DNA from: Thiocapsa roseilacustris
GTDB lineage: Bacteria; Pseudomonadota; Gammaproteobacteria; Chromatiales; Chromatiaceae
Length of the DNA stretch: 64,000 nucleotides
Reading direction: 5' to 3'
Assembly (NCBI RefSeq): GCF_041903755.1
Contig: NZ_JBBWVE010000016.1
Span: forward strand, 83,886 to 147,885
Position 1 is the stretch's first letter. Each line of letters begins with the position of its first letter. The notes under the pieces are model-generated. The model searched no databases and was not told the origin of the DNA. It saw only the letters and a list, made by a program, of their open reading frames with translations. The position numbers and the translations under genes were made by a program. This document shows positions 27,501-34,223 of this stretch, piece by piece.

Positions 27501-27681
27501 TCTCGACGACGTTGGCCGCGGCGCCCGGATAGACGGTCTCGATCGAGACGACCGGCGGGTCGATGTCCGGATACTCGCGCAGCGGCAATCGATCGAAGGC
27601 GACCAGCCCAAAGGCGACCAGCAGGAGCGACAGGACGGTGGCGAGGACAGGGCGGGTAACCGAGATATCCGACAGGATCAT
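24580..27681 (-). CDS. RND multidrug efflux permease (AcrB/MexB-like, HAE1 type)
   Basis: A 1033-residue proton-driven inner-membrane transporter. Twelve membrane helices are expected: one near residue 10-30, five around 335-480, and matching ones at about 535 and 870-1010. The proton-relay pair is in GLVVDDAIVVLENIHRRMEQ. The large periplasmic loops contain the porter domain. It is most like the AcrB, MexB and MexF group, not the heavy-metal group. The adaptor gene overlaps it by four bases and precedes it; no outer-membrane channel gene or local regulator is adjacent. Substrate is unknown. Confidence 0.93.
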   Translation of the reverse strand: MILSDISVTRPVLATVLSLLLVAFGLVAFDRLPLREYPDIDPPVVSIETVYPGAAANVVETRITQLIEDRIAGVEGIRTVESVSEDGRSAITIQFNIDRDIDGAANDIRDRVSAVLDQLPAEAEPPNIRKVDSNEDVIMWLNLVSDRMSVPELTDYASRYLVDRFSVIDGVARIQVGGSQVYAMRVWLDRNELAARGLTVSDVEAALRAENLELPAGSIESVDRQFSVRMNRTFYGPDDFSRLVLARGSDDHLVRLGDVARVERGTEENRTFFRGNGVPMVGIGVVKQSTANTVAVADAAKAEAARINANLPEGMEIKQSFDSSVFVKDAIKEVYKTLAIAIGLVILIIFLFLGSVRAMLVPAVTVPVSIVATFTVLLGLGFSVNILTLLALVLAIGLVVDDAIVVLENIHRRMEQYGETRLVAAYRGTRQVAFAVVATTIVLISVFVPIAFLQGDVGRLFAEFALTMAAAVAFSSFVALSLSPMLASQILPQSHRRASLTHGVDWVFQWVRRGYGTLLRFLLRQPWIVVLSFIGTLGAAVWLFEQIPQEYAPKEDRGAFFVLINGPEGASYQYMSDYMDEIERRLMPYTESGEAIRLLVRAPRTFSNTALFNTGMAVMVLNEFGKRRSGWIIMDEVRAKLADLPGVTAFPVMRQGFGARIQKPVQFVIGGGTYEELAQWRDLLLAAIEKDNPGLIGIDWDYKETKPQLKVEIDYDRAADLGVTIGDIGRTLETMLGSSKVTTYLEAGEEYDVILEGERDAQRTPGSLENLYVRSDRSGELIPLSNLVSVIESADSQSLNRYNRLRAITIEANLESGLSLGDALSDLEAKVTEHLPEQAQIDFKGQSRDFRTSNQDILFVFVLGLLVVFLVLAAQFESWIHPLVIMLTVPLAMAGALLALWLSGQTLNIYSQIGLIMLVGLAAKNGILIVEFANQLRDQGKAFREALLEAADVRLRPIVMTGITTAAGSLPLLLSSGAGAETRTVIGTVILAGVLAATLFTLFVVPVAYDLLARHTGSPNDVKRRLEREMEAS

Positions 27682-28757
27682 GCGGCCGGCTCCTTCGCCG
27701 CGGTTGGCTCGATCGGGTTGTCGTCCGCGCTCGGGATCTCGATCGGCTGCCCCGGCCGAGCCTTGAGGTGACCGTGCACGATCACGCGATCGCCTTCAGC
27801 CAGCCCCTCGCGCACCTCGACCAGCCCCGGCTTGCGTGTCCCGATCCGGACCTGACGCCGCTCGGAGGTCAGACCCTCGTCACCCTCCACGATGACCTGA
27901 ACGAAGTGATCCTGACCCTGGTGAAGGATCGCGGCCTCCGGGACGACCAATCCGTCGCGCGGATCCACCAGCAGCTCGACTTGCATCAGCAGCCCGGGCT
28001 TGAGCGTGCGTTCCGGGTTGGGGATGAGTGCCCGGACCTGAATAGATCGGGTGACCGGGTCGACGCGACTGTCGACGCCCCGCACCACCCCTTCGAAAAC
28101 CCGATCGCCGTAAGCACGTGCGCGCGCCTCGATCCGCAGCCCCGGTTTAAGATCGTTCATGAAGACGCTCGGGACAGTGAAGTCCACCTTCATGAAGCTG
28201 TCGTCGTCGAGTGTCGTGATGGTATCGGCGGGCTCGACCAGGGTGCCGCGGCTGACGTTGCGCAGACCCAGCACGCCGTCGAACGGCGCCTTGATGAGGC
28301 GGTCGGATAGGCGCGATTCGATGGCCACCAAGACGGCACGGGCCGTGTCGAGGTCACGCTTGCGCTCGTCGAGGAGCGACTCGGATGCCGCACGCTGGGC
28401 AACCAGTGTCTTGACCCGATCGTACTGCCGCTCGGCCTCGTCGACCCGGACCTGCGCCTCGTCGAGCAATGCATGCTGCTCGACGCTGGTGAGCTCGACC
28501 AGGATGTCGCCCTCGTCGACCCGTTGGCCGTCGTCGAAATGGATCGCCGAGATGGTCTCGGTGACGTTCGCGGTGATGTTGACCGATTCGTTCGCCTTCA
28601 GAGTCCCGAGGGCTTCGACCCGTTCGGTCAACGGCATCGATCGGACGTCCGCAACCAGGACGGCGACGGCAGAGGCAGGACTCGGCGCCGATAGGCTCGC
28701 GATGATAACGAAGGGGAAAAAGGCGAGCGTACGGGCGAGGCGTGTTGAAGATGGCAT
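27678..28757 (-). CDS. RND efflux periplasmic adaptor subunit
   Basis: A 359-residue membrane-fusion protein. A signal sequence (about 1-30, ending near ASAVAVLVAD) is followed by a barrel-sandwich lipoyl half (VTETISAIHFDDGQRVDEGD), a helical hairpin (residues about 95-165) with ERQYDRVKTLVAQRAASESL, the second lipoyl half and a beta-barrel domain. There is no lipobox cysteine, so it is probably a soluble or signal-anchored adaptor. ATGA overlap with the permease shows co-translation. The 28758-28934 gap holds its promoter region; no strong motif is clear. Confidence 0.92.
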   Translation of the reverse strand: MPSSTRLARTLAFFPFVIIASLSAPSPASAVAVLVADVRSMPLTERVEALGTLKANESVNITANVTETISAIHFDDGQRVDEGDILVELTSVEQHALLDEAQVRVDEAERQYDRVKTLVAQRAASESLLDERKRDLDTARAVLVAIESRLSDRLIKAPFDGVLGLRNVSRGTLVEPADTITTLDDDSFMKVDFTVPSVFMNDLKPGLRIEARARAYGDRVFEGVVRGVDSRVDPVTRSIQVRALIPNPERTLKPGLLMQVELLVDPRDGLVVPEAAILHQGQDHFVQVIVEGDEGLTSERRQVRIGTRKPGLVEVREGLAEGDRVIVHGHLKARPGQPIEIPSADDNPIEPTAAKEPAA

Positions 28758-28934
28758 GCATCGAAATCCATGTTGTCGGGCGGGCGCATGCTCAGCGGCT
28801 TATTGCCCCATGCCGGCGCGCCGCACGGCGACTCGTGCGGGATCCGACGTCACACGTAGAGGACAGGTGCCGCCGAGACGCGACGAGCCCCGGCGGCGTA
28901 TCTAAAGGGCAATCAAGCGAATGGTGCTCGGATC

Positions 28935-29342
28935 TCAGCAGGTCGCAGACCTAGCCTGACCCTTCATCTTGTTGACGATGGCGTAAACGCCGACGTGCCG
29001 ATTGGGGCTCAGGTGCTCTTGGAGCCGGAGCGCCTCGAACAGTTCCTCGACATCCAATGCCTCGATCTCATCGGGACGTTTTCCGGTGAAGAGCCCGACC
29101 AACAGGGCAACGACACCCTTGATAATTGCGGTGTCGCAATCGCCCCTGAAGACCAGGTGTCCGGGTTGCTCCGGGCTCGGGTGCGCGGCAGTGTGGACCA
29201 GACTCATACACTCGATGACCCGGTTACGGTCGGTCTTGTCCTCGGTCGGCATCGGCGCCATGCGCTCGCCGATCTCGACCAGATACTGATAGCGCTCGTC
29301 CCAATCGCCGAGAAGCTCGAAGTTTTCAAGGATCTCGGTCAT
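28935..29342 (-). CDS. sufE: Cysteine desulfuration protein SufE
   Basis: A 135-residue sulfur-transfer partner of SufS-type desulfurases. It starts MTEILENFELLGDWDERYQYL at 29342, the usual SufE opening; in-frame ATGs at 29357 and 29408 would lengthen it. The acceptor cysteine is in HLVFRGDCDTAIIKGVVALL, and the tail has LSPNRHVGVYAIVNKMK. No sufS or sufBCD gene is adjacent; the nearest Fe-S gene is iscA about 370 bp away on the same strand, with repeats between. Confidence 0.92.
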   Translation of the reverse strand: MTEILENFELLGDWDERYQYLVEIGERMAPMPTEDKTDRNRVIECMSLVHTAAHPSPEQPGHLVFRGDCDTAIIKGVVALLVGLFTGKRPDEIEALDVEELFEALRLQEHLSPNRHVGVYAIVNKMKGQARSATC

Positions 29343-29415
29343 TTCGTCGTTGAGCATGAATGCGGACCACTCCGAGTCGAGACTGAGGCGAACTCCGGAA
29401 ACCTTCATGCCAAGG

Positions 29416-29520
29416 GCGTAGGTTGTGCCGAGCCGTGCGAGGCACAACCAACCGTCGGCGCAAGTTGTGCTTCCTATCGTCAGCACAACCTACGGGTATG
29501 GAGATTTGCGGAAATCGCCT
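29416..29520. repeat. GTAG-headed REP pair, family R2, copy 1
   Basis: A 105 bp unit, nearly identical to 54390-54494. The left arm is GTAG plus the perfect hairpin GTTGTGCC ... GGCACAAC; the right arm in reverse is GTAG plus GTTGTGC ... GCACAAC. Identity continues about 27 bp beyond the second hairpin. It lies just upstream of the sufE reading frame. Confidence 0.85.
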
Positions 29521-29632
29521 AAGAAGGTTAAAACCAAGCACCAAGCGCGAAAGGCAGCTAGACGTCGGCGGTGCGTAACGCATCGACCGCACGGCACCGT
29601 TGATATCCTTAGATCTCGCAACCCGCAAAATC

Positions 29633-29719
29633 CTGAATCGCGTCGACTCCTGCGCAGTTTGAAGCTTGCTGATGCGAGTCGACGCCAGAACTCGCCATGA
29701 CGCTCCGGACGCGATTCAG
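29633..29719. repeat. TAAACCGCG-family inverted repeat, copy E8 (TGA type)
   Basis: An 87 bp element, ends CTGAATCGCGTCGAC and CCGGACGCGATTCAG, a perfect outer match. On the minus strand the terminus supplies the iscA stop TGA (29716-29718). The 29521-29632 stretch beside it holds no gene. Confidence 0.86.
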
Positions 29720-30042
29720 ACGCTGAAGGACTCGCCGCAACCGCAGGTATCCTTGACCTTAGGGTTGCGGAACTCGAAGCCCTGGTTGAGCAGGCTGGAG
29801 CGCACGAAATCAATCACCATACCGTCGATGCGGCCGAGACTCTCCACGTCGACGACGACCTTCACGCCGTGGCTCTCGAAGATCCGATCGGCCGGATCCA
29901 CTGCATCCGCGTAGTCGACATCGTAAGCGAAGCCGGTACAGCCACTCTTGCGTGTGCCGACGCGCAGTCCAACGCCGTGTCCCCGCTTGCTGAGCATGCC
30001 GGCGACGTGTTTTGCCGCGGCTTCGGTCAGTGTTACTGCCAT
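29716..30042 (-). CDS. iscA: Iron-sulfur cluster assembly protein IscA
   Basis: A 108-residue A-type carrier. The three cysteines are in GTRKSGCTGFAYDVDY (one) and KDTCGCGESF (two). FESHGVKVVVD is typical of IscA over ErpA; SufA cannot be fully excluded. It delivers Fe-S clusters to apo-proteins in the cytosol. iscR, iscS, iscU and hscBA are not adjacent, so this is a stand-alone copy near sufE. Its stop is provided by repeat E8. Confidence 0.88.
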   Translation of the reverse strand: MAVTLTEAAAKHVAGMLSKRGHGVGLRVGTRKSGCTGFAYDVDYADAVDPADRIFESHGVKVVVDVESLGRIDGMVIDFVRSSLLNQGFEFRNPKVKDTCGCGESFSV

Positions 30043-30207
30043 GAGTTTTGCCCCTTGATCGTTAACGACTCGCCAACCCTGCGAACTAAGCTCCGATCAG
30101 GGTTTTTCAACCCCGTTCTCATCGGAGCCCTGCCTCTCGTCGTCGGCGCCTACCTAGGGAACGGCCCCGAATCCCTCGCCACTGTGGTTAGATCGTCTTC
30201 CGACGCT

Positions 30208-30293
30208 CTGAAACGCGACACCAGAGGGCCGTTTGCGGAGACATGACCGCGCCGACTCCCGACGGTGAATACCCCCGATTGGGCGCGGTTCAG
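30208..30293. repeat. TAAACCGCG-family inverted repeat, copy E9 (TGA type, degenerate)
   Basis: An 86 bp element with ends CTGAAACGCG and CGCGGTTCAG (one mismatch). It supplies the TGA stop of the minus-strand Lon-domain gene (30290-30292). The 30043-30207 stretch upstream of iscA shows no gene. Confidence 0.7.
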
Positions 30294-30952
30294 TGGCGGT
30301 GCTCGGCAGTATCCATGCTCGCTGCCGCGGCCATATCGAGAAGTCCGCGCATCAGCGCGGCGCGGTCACCCGTCGGGAGGGTCTCGATCAAGGCCTGTTT
30401 GTCCTCCGGGCTTAGCGGGAGATGGGCGCACAAAAGATTCGTCAGGTCCTTGTCGGCCATCTGCTCGACATCGTCCCAAGGGACCTCTACGCCGCGCAAA
30501 GCGCAGTAGGCCTTCAGCGAGGTCAAAAAGCCCTTGCGATCCGCGATCGGGGAGTCGCTCTCCTGATAGTCTGCCGCGAACCGCTCCCAGTCCGCGCGAA
30601 CCTGCCGATAGCCGTGTTCTTCGGCGATCTCGCTGATCACTTGGAAGCGGCACACCCCGGTTAGTACCAGGACGATTCTGCCGTCGGTCGTCTCGCTGTA
30701 GGAGGTGATTCGACCGGCGCAACCGATTCGGTGGATCTCCGGCACCTCCTCGTTCATGGTCTCGCTGGTGGGCTGAATCATGCCGATGAGGTGATTCGAT
30801 GCCAATGCATCCGTCACCATCTTGACATAACGTGGCTCGAAGATGTTGAGCGGTAACTGCACTCCCGGCAAGACCACGGCGCCGGGCAACGGGAAGATCG
30901 GGATCTCGGCGGGTAAGTCGGAGAATTTCGGAAAAAACGGGGTGCGGGTCAT
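30290..30952 (-). CDS. Lon N-terminal substrate-binding-domain protein
   Basis: A 220-residue protein made only of the Lon N-terminal (LON) domain: IPIFPLPGAVVLPGVQLPLN and IFEPRYVKMV at the start, IGCAGRITSYSETTDGRIV in the middle, and a helical C-terminal half. It lacks the AAA+ and protease domains of Lon, so it is not a protease. Such stand-alone LON proteins are common in proteobacteria and their role is unknown. It is on the same strand as iscA and sufE. Confidence 0.88.
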   Translation of the reverse strand: MTRTPFFPKFSDLPAEIPIFPLPGAVVLPGVQLPLNIFEPRYVKMVTDALASNHLIGMIQPTSETMNEEVPEIHRIGCAGRITSYSETTDGRIVLVLTGVCRFQVISEIAEEHGYRQVRADWERFAADYQESDSPIADRKGFLTSLKAYCALRGVEVPWDDVEQMADKDLTNLLCAHLPLSPEDKQALIETLPTGDRAALMRGLLDMAAAASMDTAEHRH

Positions 30953-31528
30953 CGGCTGCTCCAGCGCCCGAACCCGCGGGAGGTTCCGGCGATGCGGTTG
31001 ATCGAATGCGACGTCAGAGAGCTAGATGGGGTGTCGGTCGCACTTCCCTAGACGGGTGCGCACTCAACCCGGAGAATCTTTGCCGCCGGGATCCTGCGGG
31101 GCGGTCCGATCGTCGAGGCCGGATCCGAGCCGATAGCAAACATGATCGGAGGCGTGCCGATCTCGGTCGTCGGCATGATATACCGAGCGCAGGCCAGCCG
31201 CCGATCGCCGAGCGGACCCTCGCCAAGGTGCTGCCGAGCCCGGCAGGGCGGCAGGTCCGCGTCGTGCGGGCTTAAGCGCATCGTTGGTATCGGCATCCGC
31301 CGATCTTTGTCCCGATGCTGGAAATCCTGCGACCTGGACGCACCATTGCGAGCGAGCCGGTGATCGATGGTCGCGGTTTTCCCGAGGTTGCGTGACGCGT
31401 CCACGGTTCCTCGGGCTCGGCGGTGAGGCATCGAGCCGTTCGGATGACATCCGAGCCCCGAGAAGTCGCCGTTTCGGCTGCACGTGTCTATGGAACCCGA
31501 TCCGTCAACAACCGAGAGCGAGACTCAG
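30953..31528. other. Gene-poor interval between the Lon-domain gene and egtB
   Basis: No convincing intact gene. On the plus strand near 31110-31180 the translation EAGSEPIANMIGG faintly recalls the late membrane segment of heavy-metal RND transporters, but it is short and interrupted. A second short frame ends at a TGA near 31395. I regard it as decayed DNA plus the egtB leader. Confidence 0.3.
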
Positions 31529-32836
31529 ATGTCCCTTCAACCCGCTGGTGCCTACCAGGACGCTGCTGTGCGTGCGGATCTATCGCGCGACTTTAGGCGC
31601 GTCCGCGCCCTGACCGAACAGCTGTGCAAGCCGCTCGCGATCGAAGATTACATGCTCCAGACTCGAATCGAGACGAGCCCGCCGAAGTGGCACCTGGCCC
31701 ATGTCTCCTGGTTCTACGAGACCTTCCTGCTGAGGCCATTCCTGCCCGGCTACCGGGTCTTCCACCCGCGTTTCGAGTATCTCTTCAACAGCTACTACGA
31801 GCAGACCGGAACGGGCTTCTGGCCGAGACCCGAGCGGGGACTCCTGTCCCGGCCGACGGTCGCAGAGGTCTACGACTACCGGCATCATGTCGACGAGGCG
31901 ATGCTCAGACTCATCGACGAGTGTGCGTCGGCCGATTGGCCGACCGTCGCCCAACGTCTGCACATCGGTCTGCATCACGAGCAGCAGCACCAAGAGCTCC
32001 TGGTGACCGACATCAAGCAAAACTTTGCCTACAACCCATTGCGGCCCGCCTACCGGGAGGATCTGCCGCACGCCCCGCCGGTTGATCCGGATCCGCTGTA
32101 TTGGGTTGGTTTCGAGGGGGGGCTGGTCGAGATCGGCACGGGTTCGCAGGGTTTCGCCTACGACAACGAAGGCCCCCGCCATCGGACCTTTCTCGCGCCC
32201 TATGCCCTTGCCGATCGCCCCGTGACCAACGGCGAATTTCGACGGTTCATCGACGACGGAGGCTATCGCGATCCGGCCCTTTGGTTATCCGACGGCTGGG
32301 CGACGGTCCGCAAGGAGGGCTGGCAATCCCCGCTCTACTGGGAAGAGATCGACGGGGACTGGCAGATCATGACGCTCGGCGGGATGCGCCCGCTGAATCC
32401 GGCCGAGCCGGTCTGTCACGTCAGCTACTTCGAGGCCGACGCCTTCGCGACCTGGGCCGGCAAGCGGCTGCCGACCGAGGCCGAGTGGGAGCATGCCGCG
32501 GAAGGTGTGTTCGCCAAAGGCAACTTCGTCGGCGAAGGATATCTCCATCCACGCCCTGCCGCGCGCGGCGTCGAGGATCAAGCGGGCGGGCTCAGGCAAC
32601 TCTTCGGCGATGTCTGGGAGTGGACGGCGTCCGCCTATCTGCCCTACCCGGGTTATCGGGCGGCGGCCGGTGCGCTCGGTGAGTACAACGGCAAGTTCAT
32701 GTGCAATCAGATGGTGCTCCGCGGCGGATCCTGTGCCAGCTCGCAGGATCACCTACGGGCGACCTATCGCAACTTTTTCTATCCCCAAGAGCGCTGGCAG
32801 TTCAAGGGATTTCGACTCGCGGAGACGACACCATGA
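31529..32836 (+). CDS. egtB: Ergothioneine sulfoxide synthase EgtB
   Basis: A 435-residue non-haem iron enzyme that couples trimethylhistidine (hercynine) to a thiol with oxygen. The N-terminal DinB-like domain holds the iron ligands: WHLAHVSWFYETF (around residue 55) and LHHEQQHQELL (HX3H). The C-terminal formylglycine-generating-enzyme-type domain has WAGKRLPTEAEWEHAA and VLRGGSCAS. The ATG at 31529 has a GAGAGCGAG leader; 31490 (ATG) and 31484 (GTG) are in-frame alternatives. Whether it uses cysteine or gamma-glutamylcysteine cannot be told; no egtA, egtC or egtE is nearby. It overlaps egtD by four bases. Confidence 0.9.
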   Translation: MSLQPAGAYQDAAVRADLSRDFRRVRALTEQLCKPLAIEDYMLQTRIETSPPKWHLAHVSWFYETFLLRPFLPGYRVFHPRFEYLFNSYYEQTGTGFWPRPERGLLSRPTVAEVYDYRHHVDEAMLRLIDECASADWPTVAQRLHIGLHHEQQHQELLVTDIKQNFAYNPLRPAYREDLPHAPPVDPDPLYWVGFEGGLVEIGTGSQGFAYDNEGPRHRTFLAPYALADRPVTNGEFRRFIDDGGYRDPALWLSDGWATVRKEGWQSPLYWEEIDGDWQIMTLGGMRPLNPAEPVCHVSYFEADAFATWAGKRLPTEAEWEHAAEGVFAKGNFVGEGYLHPRPAARGVEDQAGGLRQLFGDVWEWTASAYLPYPGYRAAAGALGEYNGKFMCNQMVLRGGSCASSQDHLRATYRNFFYPQERWQFKGFRLAETTP

Positions 32837-33903
32837 CCCAATTCAGCGCCTTGCAACGCTCCGAGACAGAGCTGTTTCCGCAGGAGACGACAGACCGGGA
32901 GGCGGTGAACGCACGCCGATCGCTGCAGACTCCGGGCTCGATTCGGTTCTTCGACTACCGACCGACCCCGGCGGACGTGCGCGCCGAGGTCTTGGAAGGG
33001 TTGGGACGTCCGGCCAAGTGTCTGTCGCCGAAGCTCTTCTACGACCAGCGCGGCTCGCAGCTCTTCGACGCCATTACCGAGCTGCCCGAGTATTACCCGG
33101 CACGAACCGAGATCGGAATCCTGCGCGAATATGGCTCCGCGATGGCCGACCTGCTCGGGCGGGACAACGTTCTGATCGAGCTCGGAAGCGGGAGCAGTCT
33201 GAAGATTCAAACCCTGCTCGCCGCGCTGCAGCCCAGCGTCTACATGCCCGTGGATATCTCCAAAGAGCATCTGCTGGAGTCTGCCCATGCCCTGGCCGAG
33301 CGCTTCCCGGGTCTGTCGATCCGCGCCGCCTGCGCGGACTACTCGGCCCCCTTTAGGCTCCCTTTGGAGCCGGACTGGACCGATCTGGCCGCGTTCTTTC
33401 CGGGTTCGAGTATCGGCAACTTTGATCCCGACGAGGCGCGCCTTCTCCTCGGGCGTGTCGCGAGCCTGCTCGGTACCGGCGGGCGGCTCCTCATCGGTGT
33501 CGACCTTCCGAAGGATCCGGCGATCCTGAACGCGGCCTACGATGATGCCCAAGGCGTGACCGCTGCCTTCAACCTCAACCTCTTGAGCCGGATCAATCGC
33601 GAGCTGGAAGGCGACTTCGACTTGGATGCCTTTAGCCACCATGCCTTTTTCAACACCGAGCGCAGTCGCGTGGAGATGCATTTGGTCAGCAGGATCGAGC
33701 AACGGGTCGAGGTTGCAGGGGTGCGCTTCGGTTTTCGTGCCGGGGAGACGATTCATACCGAAAATTCGTACAAGTACGGGATCGACGCCTTCCATCGGCT
33801 CGCCGGTGATGCCGGCTTCGCTGCCGAGGAGGTCTGGACCGACGAGCAAGGGCTCTTCAGCGTGCACTGTCTGCGTGTCGTGGACGACTGCTCGGGGAGT
33901 TGA
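32833..33903 (+). CDS. egtD: L-histidine N-alpha-methyltransferase EgtD
   Basis: A 356-residue SAM methyltransferase that trimethylates histidine to hercynine, the first step of ergothioneine synthesis. Motifs: LFYDQRGSQLFDAITELPEY, the SAM loop VLIELGSGSSLKIQTLL, YMPVDIS, AAFFPGSSIGNFDP and the late ENSYKYGIDAFHRLA. The ATG lies inside the egtB stop (ATGA), so the two form a two-gene operon. This is the compact egtBD arrangement seen in many proteobacteria. Confidence 0.94.
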   Translation: MTQFSALQRSETELFPQETTDREAVNARRSLQTPGSIRFFDYRPTPADVRAEVLEGLGRPAKCLSPKLFYDQRGSQLFDAITELPEYYPARTEIGILREYGSAMADLLGRDNVLIELGSGSSLKIQTLLAALQPSVYMPVDISKEHLLESAHALAERFPGLSIRAACADYSAPFRLPLEPDWTDLAAFFPGSSIGNFDPDEARLLLGRVASLLGTGGRLLIGVDLPKDPAILNAAYDDAQGVTAAFNLNLLSRINRELEGDFDLDAFSHHAFFNTERSRVEMHLVSRIEQRVEVAGVRFGFRAGETIHTENSYKYGIDAFHRLAGDAGFAAEEVWTDEQGLFSVHCLRVVDDCSGS

Positions 33904-34127
33904 TGTCGACCGCTACGACCCCCGGAGCACGCCACGCGCGGCGCCCGAGTGCGTTGCAACGCCTTGTCGTAGAATCACTGCGACGCCTCGTTGCGACTTG
34001 CCGGACACCGCGCGGGATGCACTATTGCGAGCTCGGGCGGTAGACAAGTCGGGAGAGGTTCGGTCGGGTTGCGGGTGGCGAAGCTCCGAGGATGCCCGAC
34101 AGGATATCCCCGACAGACGCCGGGCTT

Positions 34128-34156
34128 TTGTCGGTCGGGCTTCGGCAAGGTAGTAT
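34128..34156 (+). promoter_or_regulatory. Predicted promoter for ppc
   Basis: TTGTCG (34128-34133) and TAGTAT (34151-34156) with 17 bp spacing, about 70 bases before the ppc start. The rest of the 320 bp gap after egtD (33904-34223) shows no gene. Confidence 0.4.
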
Positions 34157-34223
34157 CCGAGTCTCGATTCGCACCCTTTTCGCGACGGCCCGTATGGCGG
34201 CTGTCCGCACAGAGTAACGCCCG

